This document shows, one piece after another, positions 42,743 through 55,409 of a stretch of DNA of 64,000 nucleotides. The notes below the pieces were generated by a model. That model saw only the letters and a program-made list of their open reading frames with translations. It made no database searches and was not told where the DNA came from. The translations under genes were made by a program, and so were the position numbers. The stretch comes from Alopecurus myosuroides (taxonomy: Eukaryota > Streptophyta > Magnoliopsida > Poales > Poaceae): positions 726,116,484 to 726,180,483 of the forward strand of contig CM054057.1 of NCBI GenBank assembly GCA_028641055.1. Reading direction: 5' to 3'. Position 1 is the stretch's first letter. The number at the start of each line of letters is the position of its first letter.

Positions 42743-43297
42743 CTAACCCTAGGCCCCCAAGCTCTGCCCTAGCCTAGACCTCCACCCTCTCCCTCTCTCG
42801 CCGCCGTTTCCTCCTTCGATTCTCTCCCTCTGCGCCACCCTCTTCTCTCTGAATCTCACCGCACCCGAGCCCCACCTCTGAACTCCGGTGATCACCGCTG
42901 CCTCGATGCTCCACCTTCCAACCTAGCAGCGGGAATCGATCCCCCACTGCTCCCTCACCATCCTCGACTCCTCCGTTGAGCCCGAGAAGGACTACATCGC
43001 CGCCGCCGTCCTCGTTCTGTCGCCGGCGACGACCTCCCCCGGGCCTCTGCTTCCTCTACAGGGAGGTGAGCATCACCTCCACCTCCCCTCGCCCTCTTTC
43101 TTCTTTGCACGATGCACACCGCGCGCAAGCACTAGCACACGCACACGCACGTCCGACCCGAGCAGCGCGGCAGCAGCTCGCCGCCGGCCATCGAGCCCTC
43201 CGTCGAAATTCAGAAAACGCACCTGCAGAAAAAAGTTTAGTTAGCGATAACTGAAACATAAGCTCACCGCGCCCTGCTTACCTGACAAGGTTCAGCA

Positions 43298-43365
43298 GCT
43301 ACTGCAGTGGTAACGCACCACTGCACGCGCGCACGGGGTCGCAGGTTCGAGCCCTGCCCCCGCGG
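43298..43365 (+). other. tRNA-like block in the chromodomain LTR (5' copy)
   Basis: GCAGTGGTAACGCACC resembles a D-arm/A-box. It is followed by GCAGGTTCGAGCCCTGC (43341-43357), a perfect 5-bp T-stem with a 7-base loop and a B-box. No clear acceptor stem. The 3' LTR copy at 52845-52912 has one stem base changed. Confidence 0.5.
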
Positions 43366-44564
43366 GATTTAATCCCCACATTTTGCTAGCCACGCTGGCA
43401 GGCAGGGGCCACCTGCCATAGGCAGTGATGGCCACGCGTGCCTCCACGCGCTGCCACGGTGGCCAGGGCCCCCTCGTCAGTGGCTTGGGCTAGCCACTGC
43501 GGGGTAGAAATAGTTTCTGCCCAGTTTTCTTTTGAGTTTAAGTCCTTTTCTTTTACAGATTAGTCCCTGAAATTGAAATGCAAATAACTTTTAATTTCCA
43601 AATCCAAATAATACAAATGAAATATGTTTACTGAACCAAATTTAATTCTCTACATGATTAAAGCATTTGTTTTCTGTTTTGAATATTTCAAATGTATTCA
43701 AATTTCAAATTCAAACAACTCCTTTTAAATTTGGTTATTTTCATAACTAATTCAAACTTAATTCAAATAACACAAATAAAATATGTTTTCCATGCTATTT
43801 TAAACCACCTTTTCAAATATAAATTTTGTTTCATGTTTTGAATAATTAAAATTGTTTAAATAATTTAAACTTTGTTTAAATCATTTAAATTTGCTAAATT
43901 CATATCTTGCTCAAATTAAATTATTTTTGAACTTATAAAATATATTTTCAAAGCAGAAAAGTATAAACTTTTCAAATATGAATTTGGTTTAATGTTTTGA
44001 ACAAATAAAAATTCAAATAAATTCATACTTGAATTTAATTCATTTAAATCTTGTATAACTTGTTTAATTCATAAATAATTCATCTTAATTCCTTTTTCAA
44101 TAATTGAAACATGTAATCCACCTAAAATTTTGTGTACTTTCCAAATATGAATTTTTTTATTTTTTTTGAACAATTAAAATTGATGAAAACAACAAATGCT
44201 TGTGTAACACCTTTAAGGAACCAAAATTCCATAACTTAATAAATAAAATTCCAAACTTGGTAAACTTCATTTCCAATTGTTGCTATTGTTGTTATCTTTC
44301 TGTTTTCCTCATCCATGCATCATACTAATCCACTTTCACCTGTTGATTAGTTGTAAAACAATTATTCCAACCTTAATTCATGGGCTTTCGATATGCAATC
44401 CCAAATTGCATGTGGGTCCATTTAATTATGTTATGTTACCATGTCAACTATCTTAATCTTTGATGCATCAATTAAATTGACATGCATCATCCCATGATTG
44501 TGCATTATGCCATGTTATTGATTGTTTGTCTCTCTGCGTTGTTTGTTTTCTTCTTCTCGAATAG

Positions 44565-44642
44565 ACGACGACGTTGAGACAGACGATACCTACGACACCC
44601 CTTCAGAGGATCTAGCTCAGTACCAGGCTGCTGAGTTTGCAG
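44565..44642 (+). other. LTR-internal exon-like segment (5' LTR); counterpart 54113-54190
   Basis: 78 bases bounded by CGAATAG and CAG|GCAAGT read DDDVETDDTYDTPSEDLAQY onward in one open phase. Start and end phases both fit the second LTR exon at 55410. GC donors of the GCAAGT type are rare but used in plants. Confidence 0.45.
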
Positions 44643-45884
44643 GCAAGTATTCACTCACATGAACCATTGTGTTCCTTTCCACATTGGATACCGATACTTT
44701 CCGTTGTCTATTCTGCTAGCCTTTTGAATCGTTGCTTCTGTTACGAACCTATCACATGTTATCCTTTAACCCTGATATAGCCTCACCTCCACACCTATCA
44801 CCCCATTGCTTGTTGCCCGTGTCTTACTAGCATGCTTAGGGTTGTTTCTGCTCGAGTCTGTTACCCGTTACTTTCTGTTACTACATTTCTATTATGTTCT
44901 GGGGCTCGATGTTAAACAACAACCTGTTAATTTTGAGGTAATGCTAAATTGAAGATAAGGCACCGGCAGGAGGCCCGGCGTGGTTTTGAGGCTTGCTAGT
45001 GTCGACCCTAATTAGGAAAAGGGTCTTGTCTACTGATCCATGATGAGCGCACTAACCGCATGTGGGAAGCGTGTATGGGCGCCCTCAATTTGATTCGATT
45101 CGCATCTCGTCCAAACCGCCACACTTAGTTCGGGCTTTCCATTTGATGCACTCATATGCAGGTACGAACCCGAGGCCAGGGTGGAACTTTTGTAGTCGGC
45201 ATTTAGGGCGGCGTGGTCTTAGAGTGCTATGAGGGTCCCTCTTTTCTTCGTGGGGGCTCGATTAGCCGCGCATGCACAACACGTGGTTCTTTGGGCTTGA
45301 TGCGAAGAAGAGTTGAGTTGTGTTGAGTGCCCCGCTTGGTGGGAGGCATTCCATCTGGCGGGTTATTCTTACGTGTACGGCCAAATTGGTGCACCCCTGC
45401 AGGGATAAATCTTCTCGAGAAGCCGTATTTCCGCGGTTATGGATGACTTGGTGAAAGTACTGGCTAACAAGTACTCAGAACAACTTATACCTAACCAATG
45501 ATAACTTGACTAGTAATAGTCTTATTGACACAATAATTTGAACCATCACTAATCCAACTGTGTGAGTTATCCTCGGATTGCTTCTTTGGATAAGGGGCGA
45601 GATCCAGGATGGGTTTGTTTGGAGTTAGTTATAGTTGGTTACGTTACGCTATCTTATCTCCTTTCTGATAGCCGGAAGTTATAGCATGTATCTGTAGTTG
45701 GTTAGTGCAGCCAGCTGCCGCATCTTTTGTATCACCCTTTCTTCCGTTGAACCCAAAGCATCTGTGCTTGATGTTGTGGGGTACACTTTGGTGAACTGTG
45801 AGTCTTGCTTGCCAGTACGTTTATGTACTGACCCCTTTGGGGCTGTGGTTTCCGCAGACTACGCTTACGAGGATCCCGGTGAAA

Positions 45885-46067
45885 CCTTGTTGCTTCGATA
45901 TCCTGTTCTTCTCAACATCCTTTTCGTGTTTTTGGTCTCGTGTTTCCCGATGTTGCTTCGATATCCTGTTCTTCTCAACATCCTTTTCGTCCGTTGAAAC
46001 CTTGTTGTTGCTTTCCACTTCAGTTCATCTACCGGCGTCTAATCAAAACTTCCCCGATCATCTGCAG
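45885..46067 (+). repeat. Leader remnant with 64-bp tandem repeat
   Basis: GCTTCGATATCCTGTTCTTC recurs at 45891 and 45955. This stretch joins the truncated 5' LTR to the first internal ORF; no primer binding site is present. Confidence 0.75.
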
Positions 46068-46862
46068 ATGGATCGCAGGTTCTACCCGCAGGTGGTTCGG
46101 ATGACTCGTTGTGAGAGCACCGCCGGTTATCCGGAGATGCTGAGAGACATGGTCACTTATATGGGGTTCCGTTGGGCACCAGAGTACCAGGTCTATGAGC
46201 AGCAGCGAGAGTTTGACCAGACCTACTACCAGGCTATCGTCTACATTCTGTCAGATGATGGCATGAGCGTAGTCCACCGCCACGAGGCAGTGGGTTCCAC
46301 AGTGGATATGGCTGTACAGCAGGCAGCTTATGTGAGTCTCACCGTCCTTCGTGCTGACTACTGGGGATTTGACGATTATATCTATCGCCACATCCCCCGT
46401 GGTTACATCACTTCGGAGGGAGCTCACTTCACTCTCTACGACAACCTGGATGTCTACGAGCATGATAACTCCAGGCTACACACCACCGCTCAGTTTGTGA
46501 GACACAGTGACGCAGTTGCCAGCACACTATCTCAGGAGTTGGCTTCAGTCAGAGAGCAGCTCTACCTTGCTTTGACTCGTCTGGCGACTTACACCACATA
46601 CTTTGTTGGAGACAAGCGCTTTGCACGTTTCGATCAGCCAGTTGGACGTCGTCTGCCAGATGCTGGAGGTTACGAGCCGATCAGAGGTCCACTCCTCAAC
46701 CTCGGTGCTGGTTACACTGGGATTCCACGCTTTGGAGCACAGGGAGTCGACGCTATGTATTTCACCACACCTAGAGTCGCTCAGACCACGTCAGATCTAC
46801 GTGGATCGTTCTACCTACTTTCGTGGGCGTGCTCCTCACCGTACCTCTCGCCGTACTCCTAG
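46068..46862 (+). CDS. Extra ORF upstream of gag in the chromodomain element, function unknown
   Basis: An intact 264-residue ORF starts at the ATG after ATCTGCAG, a likely splice acceptor, and starts MDRRFYPQVVRMTRC. The N-terminal half (to about residue 130) is rich in aromatic residues (YMGFRWAPEYQVYEQQREFD, YWGFDDYIYRHIPRG) and looks like a compact globular domain. The middle is a helix with heptads (LSQELASVREQLYLALTRL). The end is Ser/Tyr-rich. It has no gag, protease or zinc-knuckle motif. I recall related predicted proteins upstream of gag in other Triticeae gypsy elements but know no assigned function. It is open although pol is broken in several places. Confidence 0.7.
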   Translation: MDRRFYPQVVRMTRCESTAGYPEMLRDMVTYMGFRWAPEYQVYEQQREFDQTYYQAIVYILSDDGMSVVHRHEAVGSTVDMAVQQAAYVSLTVLRADYWGFDDYIYRHIPRGYITSEGAHFTLYDNLDVYEHDNSRLHTTAQFVRHSDAVASTLSQELASVREQLYLALTRLATYTTYFVGDKRFARFDQPVGRRLPDAGGYEPIRGPLLNLGAGYTGIPRFGAQGVDAMYFTTPRVAQTTSDLRGSFYLLSWACSSPYLSPYS

Positions 46863-47087
46863 TCGCCGTCCTGCGTGATGAGCATGGGAGTATCGATGTA
46901 TCCATTCTTAGCTATGTTTAGTTATCCTTTGGCTTTCGAACCATTTGTGGTGTGTTGGATATTCTGATGTATTTGAACATGTGATGATGTACCTGTTGGT
47001 TATCTATTCGTGCGTCGGAATAATCTCTCTTTCGGTTTCCAAGTCTATCCTTTTCTGTTGTTGTGCTAAAATGCATGTCTATTCAGG

Positions 47088-48689
47088 ATGCCGCCAACAA
47101 GGAACACCCCGCCTGAGCCACCGCCAATCACGGAGCTGTTGACTCAGATGACTCAAGTCATGACGCAGATGGCCCAGTTCCAGACTAATCAGCATAACAA
47201 CCAGAATGCTCCACGAGTCAGTATCAAGGAGTTTCTGAGTCTGGGCCCGAGAGCTTTCGTGGCAACACGCGAGCCTCTGGATGCTGATGACTGGATCCGT
47301 GAGATAGCCAAGGCTCTGGACATTGCTCACGTTGCTGAGGAAGATAAGGTCAAGTATGCATCCCATCTGCTGAAGGGTCAGGCAGCTACTTGGTGGGAAA
47401 ACTACCAGACCATGAGAGCTGGCTATCCAATCACCTGGGGTTGTTTCAAGGAAGCCTTCCTGAAGCACCACATTCCAGATGGTCTCATGGAAAGGATGCG
47501 TGAAGAGTTTTGCTCACTCAAGCAGGGCAAGCTGGACGTCATCGGCTATCAGAGTGAGTTCAATCGCCTCGCTCGATACGCTGGAGACGAGGTGTCCACT
47601 GAGGCTATGAAGATGGCAAGGTTCCGCAGAGGTTTTAACCCGGAACTCAAGTACGCCCTCACCAACATCAAGGCCAACAACTTCGAGGAGCTCGTTAACA
47701 CCGCGCTCAATGAAGAAAATGGGCGCAAGGCGTTCGAGGAGTCTCGCAAGCACTCACGTGAGGGTGGTTCCTCCTCCAACATGACCACACCTCCGCAGAA
47801 GCGCCGCATCTGGCTGCCAAATGGTGCTGTCACTCAGGCTCCATATGCCGAAGCTTCTCCAGGCTTCGCTCCCCGCCCACCCAACCCTGTTCAGATGCAT
47901 GATCAGAGGGCTTCGATGGGGCAGCCAAGGCCAGGGCCTCCTCGTGTCGTCACTTGCTACAAGTGCAAGCAGACGGGGCACTACGCTGACAAGTGCACGC
48001 AGAGGCAGCTACCTCCACCACCACCTCGTCCCAACACAAACCAGGCAATGGTGCGCGCTCCCCCGGCTAAAGCCTACAACTCCAACAACAGGCATGTCGG
48101 GAGGACCGCAAGGGTGAATCATGTCAAGATCGACAAAGCTGAGGAAGATCCTGACGTCGTTCTCGGTACATTCCCCGTAAACTCTAATCCAGCTAAAGTG
48201 TTGTTTGATATTGGAGCATCGCATTCTTTCGTGTCAAAGATCTTTGCGACAGCAGTTAAACTCCCCTTTGATGGTTTGGGTTCCCCGCTAGTAGTAAATT
48301 CCCCTGGAGCAACTATGCAAACGTCTAAGATCAGTCACAGATATCAAATTCTAATTGGAGGCCACATATTCCTTGCTTCTCTCATACTGCTTGGCAATTC
48401 TGACATTGATGTCATTCTTGGTATGGATTGGTTGAAGGCCAATAAAGCTACGATTGACTGTGATCGGAAGTCAATAACTCTGTTCCACCCTTCTGGCCAG
48501 ATAGTCTATTCCCCAAATGAATCAAGTTCTGTTCAGCTATACACCCTCGATGCAAAACCTCTACCTCTACTTGAAAATGTTCCGGTGGTTTGCGAATTCC
48601 CTAACGTCTTTCCGGAAGAATTGCCAGGGATGCCTCCGGACAGAGCAGTTGTTGAGCGTGAGCTTGAACCAGGTACTGCCAATCTCTAA
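47088..48689 (+). pseudogene. Gag and protease of the chromodomain element
   Basis: The ORF starts MPPTRNTPPEPPP. The retrotransposon gag domain is at residues about 60-200 (DADDWIREIAKALD, ATWWENYQTM, FKEAFLKHHIP), with a CCHC zinc knuckle CYKCKQTGHYADKC at about residue 290. The aspartic protease follows: LFDIGASHSFVS, where the catalytic Thr or Ser of the D(T/S)G triad is Ile, and VILGMDWL. A one-base deletion near 48677 shifts the frame into TAA, separating it from the reverse transcriptase. Confidence 0.9.
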
Positions 48690-48691
48690 GC

Positions 48692-51474
48692 ATCCATACA
48701 AGATAGCTCCTCCTGAACTGAAATTGTTAAAGGAGCAAATCGATATGTACATGGAAAAAGGTTACATTCAACCTAGTTCCTCGGCTTGGGGTTGCCCAAC
48801 TCTGTTCGTTGCGAAGAAGGATCACTCAAAGAGACTCGTTGTTGACTATCGTCCTCTTAACGAGAAAACCATCAAAAACAAGTATCCAATTCCTCGTATC
48901 GATGATCTTTTTGATCAACTTGCTGGAGCCTCAATATTCTCCAAGTTGGACTTGAGAATGGGTTACCATCAAATAAAGATCAGAAAGGAAGATATTCCAA
49001 AGACAGCTTTCACCACTCGCTACGGTCTATATGAATTCACCGTCATGTCCTTTGGTCTCACCAATGCACTGGCGACATTCTCTCAACTCATGAATTCTGT
49101 CTTCCATGAATACCTCGACAAGTTCGTTGTGGTATATCTTGATGACATTCTTGTCTACTCAAAATCCGAGGAAGAGCATGAAGAACATCTTCGTATCACT
49201 CTCATGAAACTTCGCGAGCATCGTCTATATGCCAAGTTCTCCAAATGTGAGTTCTGGATTCCAGAAGTTGCTTACCTTGGTCATATCATCTCTGCCAAGG
49301 GCATAGCCATTGATCCAGAAAAGGTTAAGGCAATTGTTGATTGGAAACCTCCTAAGACGGTGAAGCAAGTAAGAAGTTTTCTTGGCTTGGCTAGCTATTG
49401 CCGTCGTTTCGTCCAAAACTTCTCCAAGATTGCCAAACCTCTCACTGGTCTCACAAAGAAGGACAAGAAGTTCGTTTGGTCTCCACAATGTGATCAAAGT
49501 TTCAATCTCCTGAAGACTAAACTCACTTCTACACCAGTTCTGGTTGGCGCAGACACTACCAAACCTTTCCAAATATTCTGTGATGCATCTCTCCAAGGTC
49601 TAGGTGCAGTTCTTATGCAAGAACGTCAAGTTATGGCTTATGCTTCACGTCAGTTGAACGCACATGAGCTCAATTATCCCACTCATGACCTTGAACTTGC
49701 AGCAGTTGTGTTTGCCCTCAAGAAATGGAGACAATACTTGTTGGGTAATCGCACTGAAATCTTTTCCGATCATAAGAGTCTGAAATACATCTTCACTCAA
49801 CCAGATCTAAACCTCTGGCAAAGGAGATGGATTGAAAAGATTAAAGACTTTGATCTTACCATTTCTTACACTCCAGGCAAGGCTAATGTTATGGCCGATG
49901 CTCTCAGTCGCAAGTCGTATTGCAATAATCTCATGATCATGGAAAGCCAACCTCCTCTTCATGAAGAATTCCAGAAGCTGAACCTTGGTCTTGTTCCTCA
50001 AGGTTATCTTGCGAACTTGACAGCCAGTCCAACTCTCGAGGACAAGATTCATTCTGAACAACTTCGTGATGCTGAAATCAAGAAGATGGTAGAACACATC
50101 AAAGAAGGCAAGGAGAAATTTAAGTCCTTCTCAATTGATGACAAAGGAACTGTGTTCTTCGAAGGACGTATTGCAGTTCCTCAAGTTCTAAGTCTCAAAG
50201 ATGTCATTCTCAAGGAGGCTCATGAAACTCCTCTCTCCATACACCCTGGAAGTACAAAGATGTACCAGGATCTTAAGACACTGTATTGGTGGCCTGGCAT
50301 GAAACGTGAAATTGCTCAATACGTTTCTGAATGCGACGTTTGTCAACGTGTTAAGGCAGTTCATCAGAAAACAGCCGGTCTTCTCCAACCACTGAAAATC
50401 CCTGAGTGGAAGTGGGACATGATTGAAATGGACTTCGTCACTGGTTTTCCAAAGTCCAAGAAAGGCAACAATGCAATCTTCATTGTCATTGATCGTCTCA
50501 CTAAAGTAGCTCACTTCTTTCCTGTCAAAGAAACAATCTCAGCTAGCCAGTTAGCAGAGCTCTGCACAGCAAAGATTGTTCCTCTTCATGGTGTTCCATT
50601 GGAAATAAGCTCAGACCGTGGAAGCATATTCACTTCTCATTTCTGGAAAAGCTTTCAAGAAGCATTGGGCACCAAACTTCTGTTCAGCACAGCTTATCAC
50701 CTTTAGTCTCAGGGGCAAGTCGAAAGAGTCAATCAGATTCTCGAGGATATGCTCAGAGCATGTGGTCTCTCCTTTGGCATGAAATGGGAGGAATGCCTTC
50801 CATATGCTGAATTCTCCTACAACAACAGCTTCCAGGCAAGCCTAGGCATGGCACCATTTGAGGCTCTCTATGGCCTCATATGCAGGAGTCCAATCAATTG
50901 GTCTGGAGCTGGTGAACGTTCACTCTTAGGCCCTGACATTGTTAAGGAAGCCGAAGAGAAAGTTCGCATCATTCGTGACAATCTCAAGATTGCTCAGTCT
51001 CGTCAGAGAAGCTACTATGACAGCAAGCACAGGGATATGATCTATGCACCTGGTGACAAAGCATATCTCCGTGTAACTCCCCTCAGAGGCACTCATCGTT
51101 TTGGTGTGAAAGGAAAGCTTGCACCAAGATACATTGGTCCTTTAAACATTCTCTCAAGGCGTGCGGAAAATGCCTATCGTCTTGAACTTCCAGAAAAACT
51201 ATCCAAGGTGCACGATGTGTTTCACGTGTCACAGCTCAAGAGGTGTTTCAAAGATCCAGATCGTGCAGTTGATCATGATTCCATTGAACTGCAAGAAGAA
51301 CTATCTTATGAGGAGCACCCTATTCGTATTCTCGATGAGACCGAGAGTAAGACTCGCAACAAGAGCACCAAGTTCTTGAAAGTGCAGTGGTCCCATTATT
51401 CCGATAAAGAGGCAACGTGGGAGACCGAAGAGGATCTTCGCAAGAAGTATCCGGACGTTTTCTCTTCTCAGTAG
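48692..51474 (+). pseudogene. Reverse transcriptase, RNase H, integrase and chromodomain of the gypsy element
   Basis: The single frame reads, in order: reverse transcriptase ([34 protein letters not shown] intact), RNase H ([36 protein letters not shown]), integrase zinc finger ([10 protein letters not shown]...CDVCQ), catalytic core ([36 protein letters not shown] with the Glu) and the GPY/F-like region (GKLAPRYIGPLNIL). It ends with a chromodomain-like segment (IRILDETESKTR, FLKVQWSHYSDKEATWE) that places it among chromoviruses, which target heterochromatin. TAG at 50704-50706, in the core, is the only in-frame stop before 51474. Confidence 0.9.
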
Positions 51475-51497
51475 GAATCTCCGGGCGCGATTCCTTC

Positions 51498-51507
51498 AAG
51501 GGGGGGC
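51498..51507 (+). other. Polypurine tract
   Basis: AAGGGGGGGCG lies four bases before the 3' LTR start at 51512 and would prime second-strand synthesis. Confidence 0.8.
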
Positions 51508-52844
51508 GTTTTGAAACATCCCAAGTATGAAAACCACCCCTAGAATGTTTGTTTCTTGCTTTATTATTGTTTTGCATCATGGCATCTTAATCATTGCATT
51601 TGTTTTCCTTTTGTTAGCATCTGTTTTCCTTTGTTTTCCCATTTGAAATTCGAACAATATTCAAAAGTTTTGTTTCATACTTGCTTTGTTACAAATTTTC
51701 AAATAAAAATATTCAAATAAAACATTCATTGATTCCATTAAACCATAAGATTCAAACTAGTTAAAGTTATGGCTTTTAATAATTTCACTTAATTCAAATG
51801 TTATTCAAATTCAATTACAAACAGCAACCATTTTTGAAATTATGAAACTTACCAAACCAATCAATCACTTGTTTCAAATAACCTTGAATTTTAAAACTTT
51901 TAAGTTGCTTAAGTCAAATTAATCAATTAATATTAAAATCGCATCAAATTTCAAACAAATTCCAAACAGCAATATATTTGAACCTTTTGGAAAAACTAAA
52001 CTTTGCAAGTTGTTGCTGTTATAATAAATAGCCTATAAAAAAATTATCCCTAAATTTTCTACCCCAAAAACCTTTTCTTTTTCTTCCTTTCTCTTTTCAG
52101 CAACAAAAAACAAACAGAACAAAAATTTGAAAAGAAAAAGGAGAGAGAGGGGCAGGCCAGCCAGGCCCAGCCCACAAACTGGCCTGGTACCCCCTCGCTC
52201 ACCTTTCTTCCTCCTGTACGGCAGGAAGATGCCGGTGTCCACGTCGCAGCAACGGCCGTGAGAAGCTCCACTCCCCCTATAAACCTAACCCTAGGCCCCC
52301 AAGCTCTGCCCTAGCCTAGACCTCCACCCTCTCCCTCTCTTGCCGCCGTTTCCCCCTCCGATTCTCTCCCTCTGCGCCACCCTCTTCTCTCTGAATCTCA
52401 CCGCACCCGAGCCCCACCTCTGAACTCCGGTGATCACCGCCGCCTCGATGCTACACCTTCCAACCTAGCAGCGGGAATCGATCCCCCACTGCTCCCTCAC
52501 CATCCTCGACGCCTCCGTTGAGCCCAAGAAGGACTACATCGCCGCCGCCGTCCTCGTTCTGTCGCCGGCGACGACCTCCCCCAGGCCTCTGCTTCCTCTA
52601 CAGGAAGGTGAGCATCACCTCCACCTCCCCTCGCCCTCTTTCTTGTCTGCACGATGCACACCGCGCGCAAGCACCAGCACACGCACACGCACACGCACGT
52701 CCCGCCCGAGCAGCGCGGCAGCAGCTCGCCGCCGGCCATCGAGCCCTCCGTCGAAATTCAGAAAACACACCTGCAGAAAAAAGTTCAGTTAGCGATAACT
52801 GAAACATAACATCACCGCGCCCTGCTTACCTGACAAGGTTCAGC

Positions 52845-52912
52845 AGCTACTGCAGTGGTAACGCACCACTGCACGAGCGCACGGGGTCGCAGGTTCGAGC
52901 CGTGCCCCCGCG
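52845..52912 (+). other. tRNA-like block in the chromodomain LTR (3' copy)
   Basis: Same as 43298-43365, with GCAGGTTCGAGCCGTGC at 52889-52905, one mismatch in the T-stem. Confidence 0.45.
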
Positions 52913-55409
52913 AGATTTAATCCCCACATTTTGCTAGCCACGCTGGCAGGCAGGGGCCACCTGCCATAGGCAGTGGTGGCCACGCGTGCCTCCACGCGCT
53001 GCCACGGTGGCCAGGGCCCCCTCGTCAGTGGCTTGGGCTAGCCACTGCGGGGTAGAAATAGTTTCTGCCCAGTTTTCTTTTGAGTTTAAGTCCTTTTCTT
53101 TTACAGATTAGTCCCTGAAATTGAAATGCAAATAACTTTTAATTTACAAATCCAAATAATACAAATGAAATATGTTTACTGAACCAAATTTAATTCTCTA
53201 CATGATTAAAGCATTTGTTTTCTGTTTTGAATATTTCAAATGTATTCAAATTTCAAATTCAAACAACACCTTTTAAATTTGGTTATTTTGATAACTAATT
53301 CAAACTTAATTCAAATAACACAAATAAAATATGTTTTCCATGCTATTTTAAACCACCTTTTCAAATATAAATTTTGTTTCATGTTTTGAATAATTAAAAT
53401 TGTTTAAATAATTTAAACCTTGTTTAAATCATTTAAATTTGCTAAATTCATAACTTGCTCAAATTAAATTATTTTTGAACTTATAAAATATGTTTTCAAA
53501 GCAGAAAAGTATAAACTTTTCAAATATGAATTTGGTTTAATGTTTTGAACAAATAAAAATTCAAATAAATTCATACTTGAATTTAATTCATTTAAATCTT
53601 GTATAACTTTTTTAATTCATAAATAATTCATCTTAATTCCTTTTTCAATAATTGAAACATGTAATCCACCTAAAATTTTGTGTACTTTCCAAATATGAAT
53701 TTTGTTATTTGTTTTGAACAATTAAAATTGATGAAAACAACAAATGCTTGTGTAACACCTTTAAGGAACCAAAATTCCATAACTTAATAAATAAAATTCC
53801 AAACTTGGTAAACTTCATTTCCAATTGTTGCTATTGTTGTTATCTTTCTGTTTTCCTCATCCATGCATCATACTAATCCACTTTCACCTGTTGATTAGTT
53901 GTAAAACAATTATTCCAACCTTAATTCATGGGCTTTCCATATGCAATCCCAAATTGCATGTGGGTCCATTTAATTATGTTATGTTACCATGTCAACTATC
54001 TTAATCTTTGATGCATCAATTAAATTGACATGCATCATCCCATGATTGTGCATTATGCCATGTTATTGATTGTTTGTCTCTCTGCGTTGTTTGTTTGCTT
54101 CTTCTCGAATAGACGACGACGTTGAGACAGACGATACCTACGACACCCCTTCAGAGGATCTAGCTCAGTACCAGGCTGCTGAGTTTGCAGGCAAGTGTTC
54201 ACTCACATGAACCATTGTGTTCCTTTCCACATTGGATACCGATACTTTCCGTTGTCTATTCTGCTAGCCTTTTGAATCGTTGCTTCTGTTACGAACCTAT
54301 CACATGTTATCCTTTAAACCTGATATAGCCTCACCTCCACACCTATCACCCCATTGCTTGTTGCCCGTGTCTTACTAGCATGCTTAGGGTTGTTTCTGCT
54401 CGAGTCTGTTACCCGTTACTTTCTGTTACTACATTTCTATTATGTTCTGGGCCTCGATGTTAAACAACAACCTGTTAATTTTGAGGTAATGCTAAATTGA
54501 AGATAAGGCACCGGCAGGAGGTCCGGCGTGGTTTTGAGGCCTGCTAGTGTCGACCCTAATTAGGAAAAGGGTCTTGTCTACTGATCCATGATGAGCGCAC
54601 TAACCGCATGTGGGAAGCGTGTATGGGCGCCCCCCTCAATTTGATTCGATTCGCATCTCGTCCAAACCGCCACACTTAGTTCGGGCTTTCCATTTGATGC
54701 ACTCATATGCAGGTACGAACCCGAGGCCAGGGTGGAACTTTTGTAGTCGGCATTTAGGGCGGCGTGGTCTTAGAGTGCTATGAGGGTCCCCCTTTTCTTC
54801 GTGGGGGCTCGATTAGCCGCGCACGCACAACACGTGGTTCTTTGGGCTTGATGCGAAGAAGAGTTGAGTTGTGTTGAGTGCCCCGCTTGGTGGGAGGCAT
54901 TCCATCTGGCGGGTTATTCTTACATGTACGGCCAAATTGGTGCACCCCTGCAGGGATAAATCTTCTCGAGAAGCCGTGTTTTCCGCGGTTATGGATAACT
55001 TGGTGAAAGTACTGGCTAACAAGTACTCAGAACAACTTATACCTAACCAATGATAACTTGACTAGTAATAGTCTTATTGACACAATAATTTGAACCATCA
55101 CTAATCCAACTGTGTGAGTTATCCTCGGATTGCTTCTTTGGATAAGGGGCGAGATCCAGGATGGGTTTGTTTGGAGTTAGTTATAGTTGGTTACGTTACG
55201 CTATCTTATCTCCTTTCTGTTAGCCGGAAGTTATAGCATGTATCTGTTGTTGGTTAGTGCAGCCAGCTGCCGCATCTTTTGTATCACCCTTTCTTCCGTT
55301 GAACCCAAAGCATCTGTGCTTGATGTTGTGGGGTACACTTTGGTGAACTATGAGTCTTGCTTGCCAGTACGTTTATGTACTGACCCCTTTGGGGCTGTGG
55401 TTTCCGCAG

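Larger units (their letters stand above)
41959..45884 (+). repeat. 5' LTR of the chromodomain element, 3'-truncated
   Basis: It matches the 3' LTR to CTACGCTTACGAGGATCCC at about 45882 and then diverges completely, while the 3' LTR continues another 520 bases to its CA end. A deletion has removed the LTR end and the primer binding site. A TATA box (CTATAAAC, 42735-42742) lies in a CT-rich promoter region. Confidence 0.85.

Noticed and set aside
43298..43365. Functional tRNA gene
   Set aside because: The T-arm and B-box are good, but no acceptor stem or convincing anticodon arm could be built.
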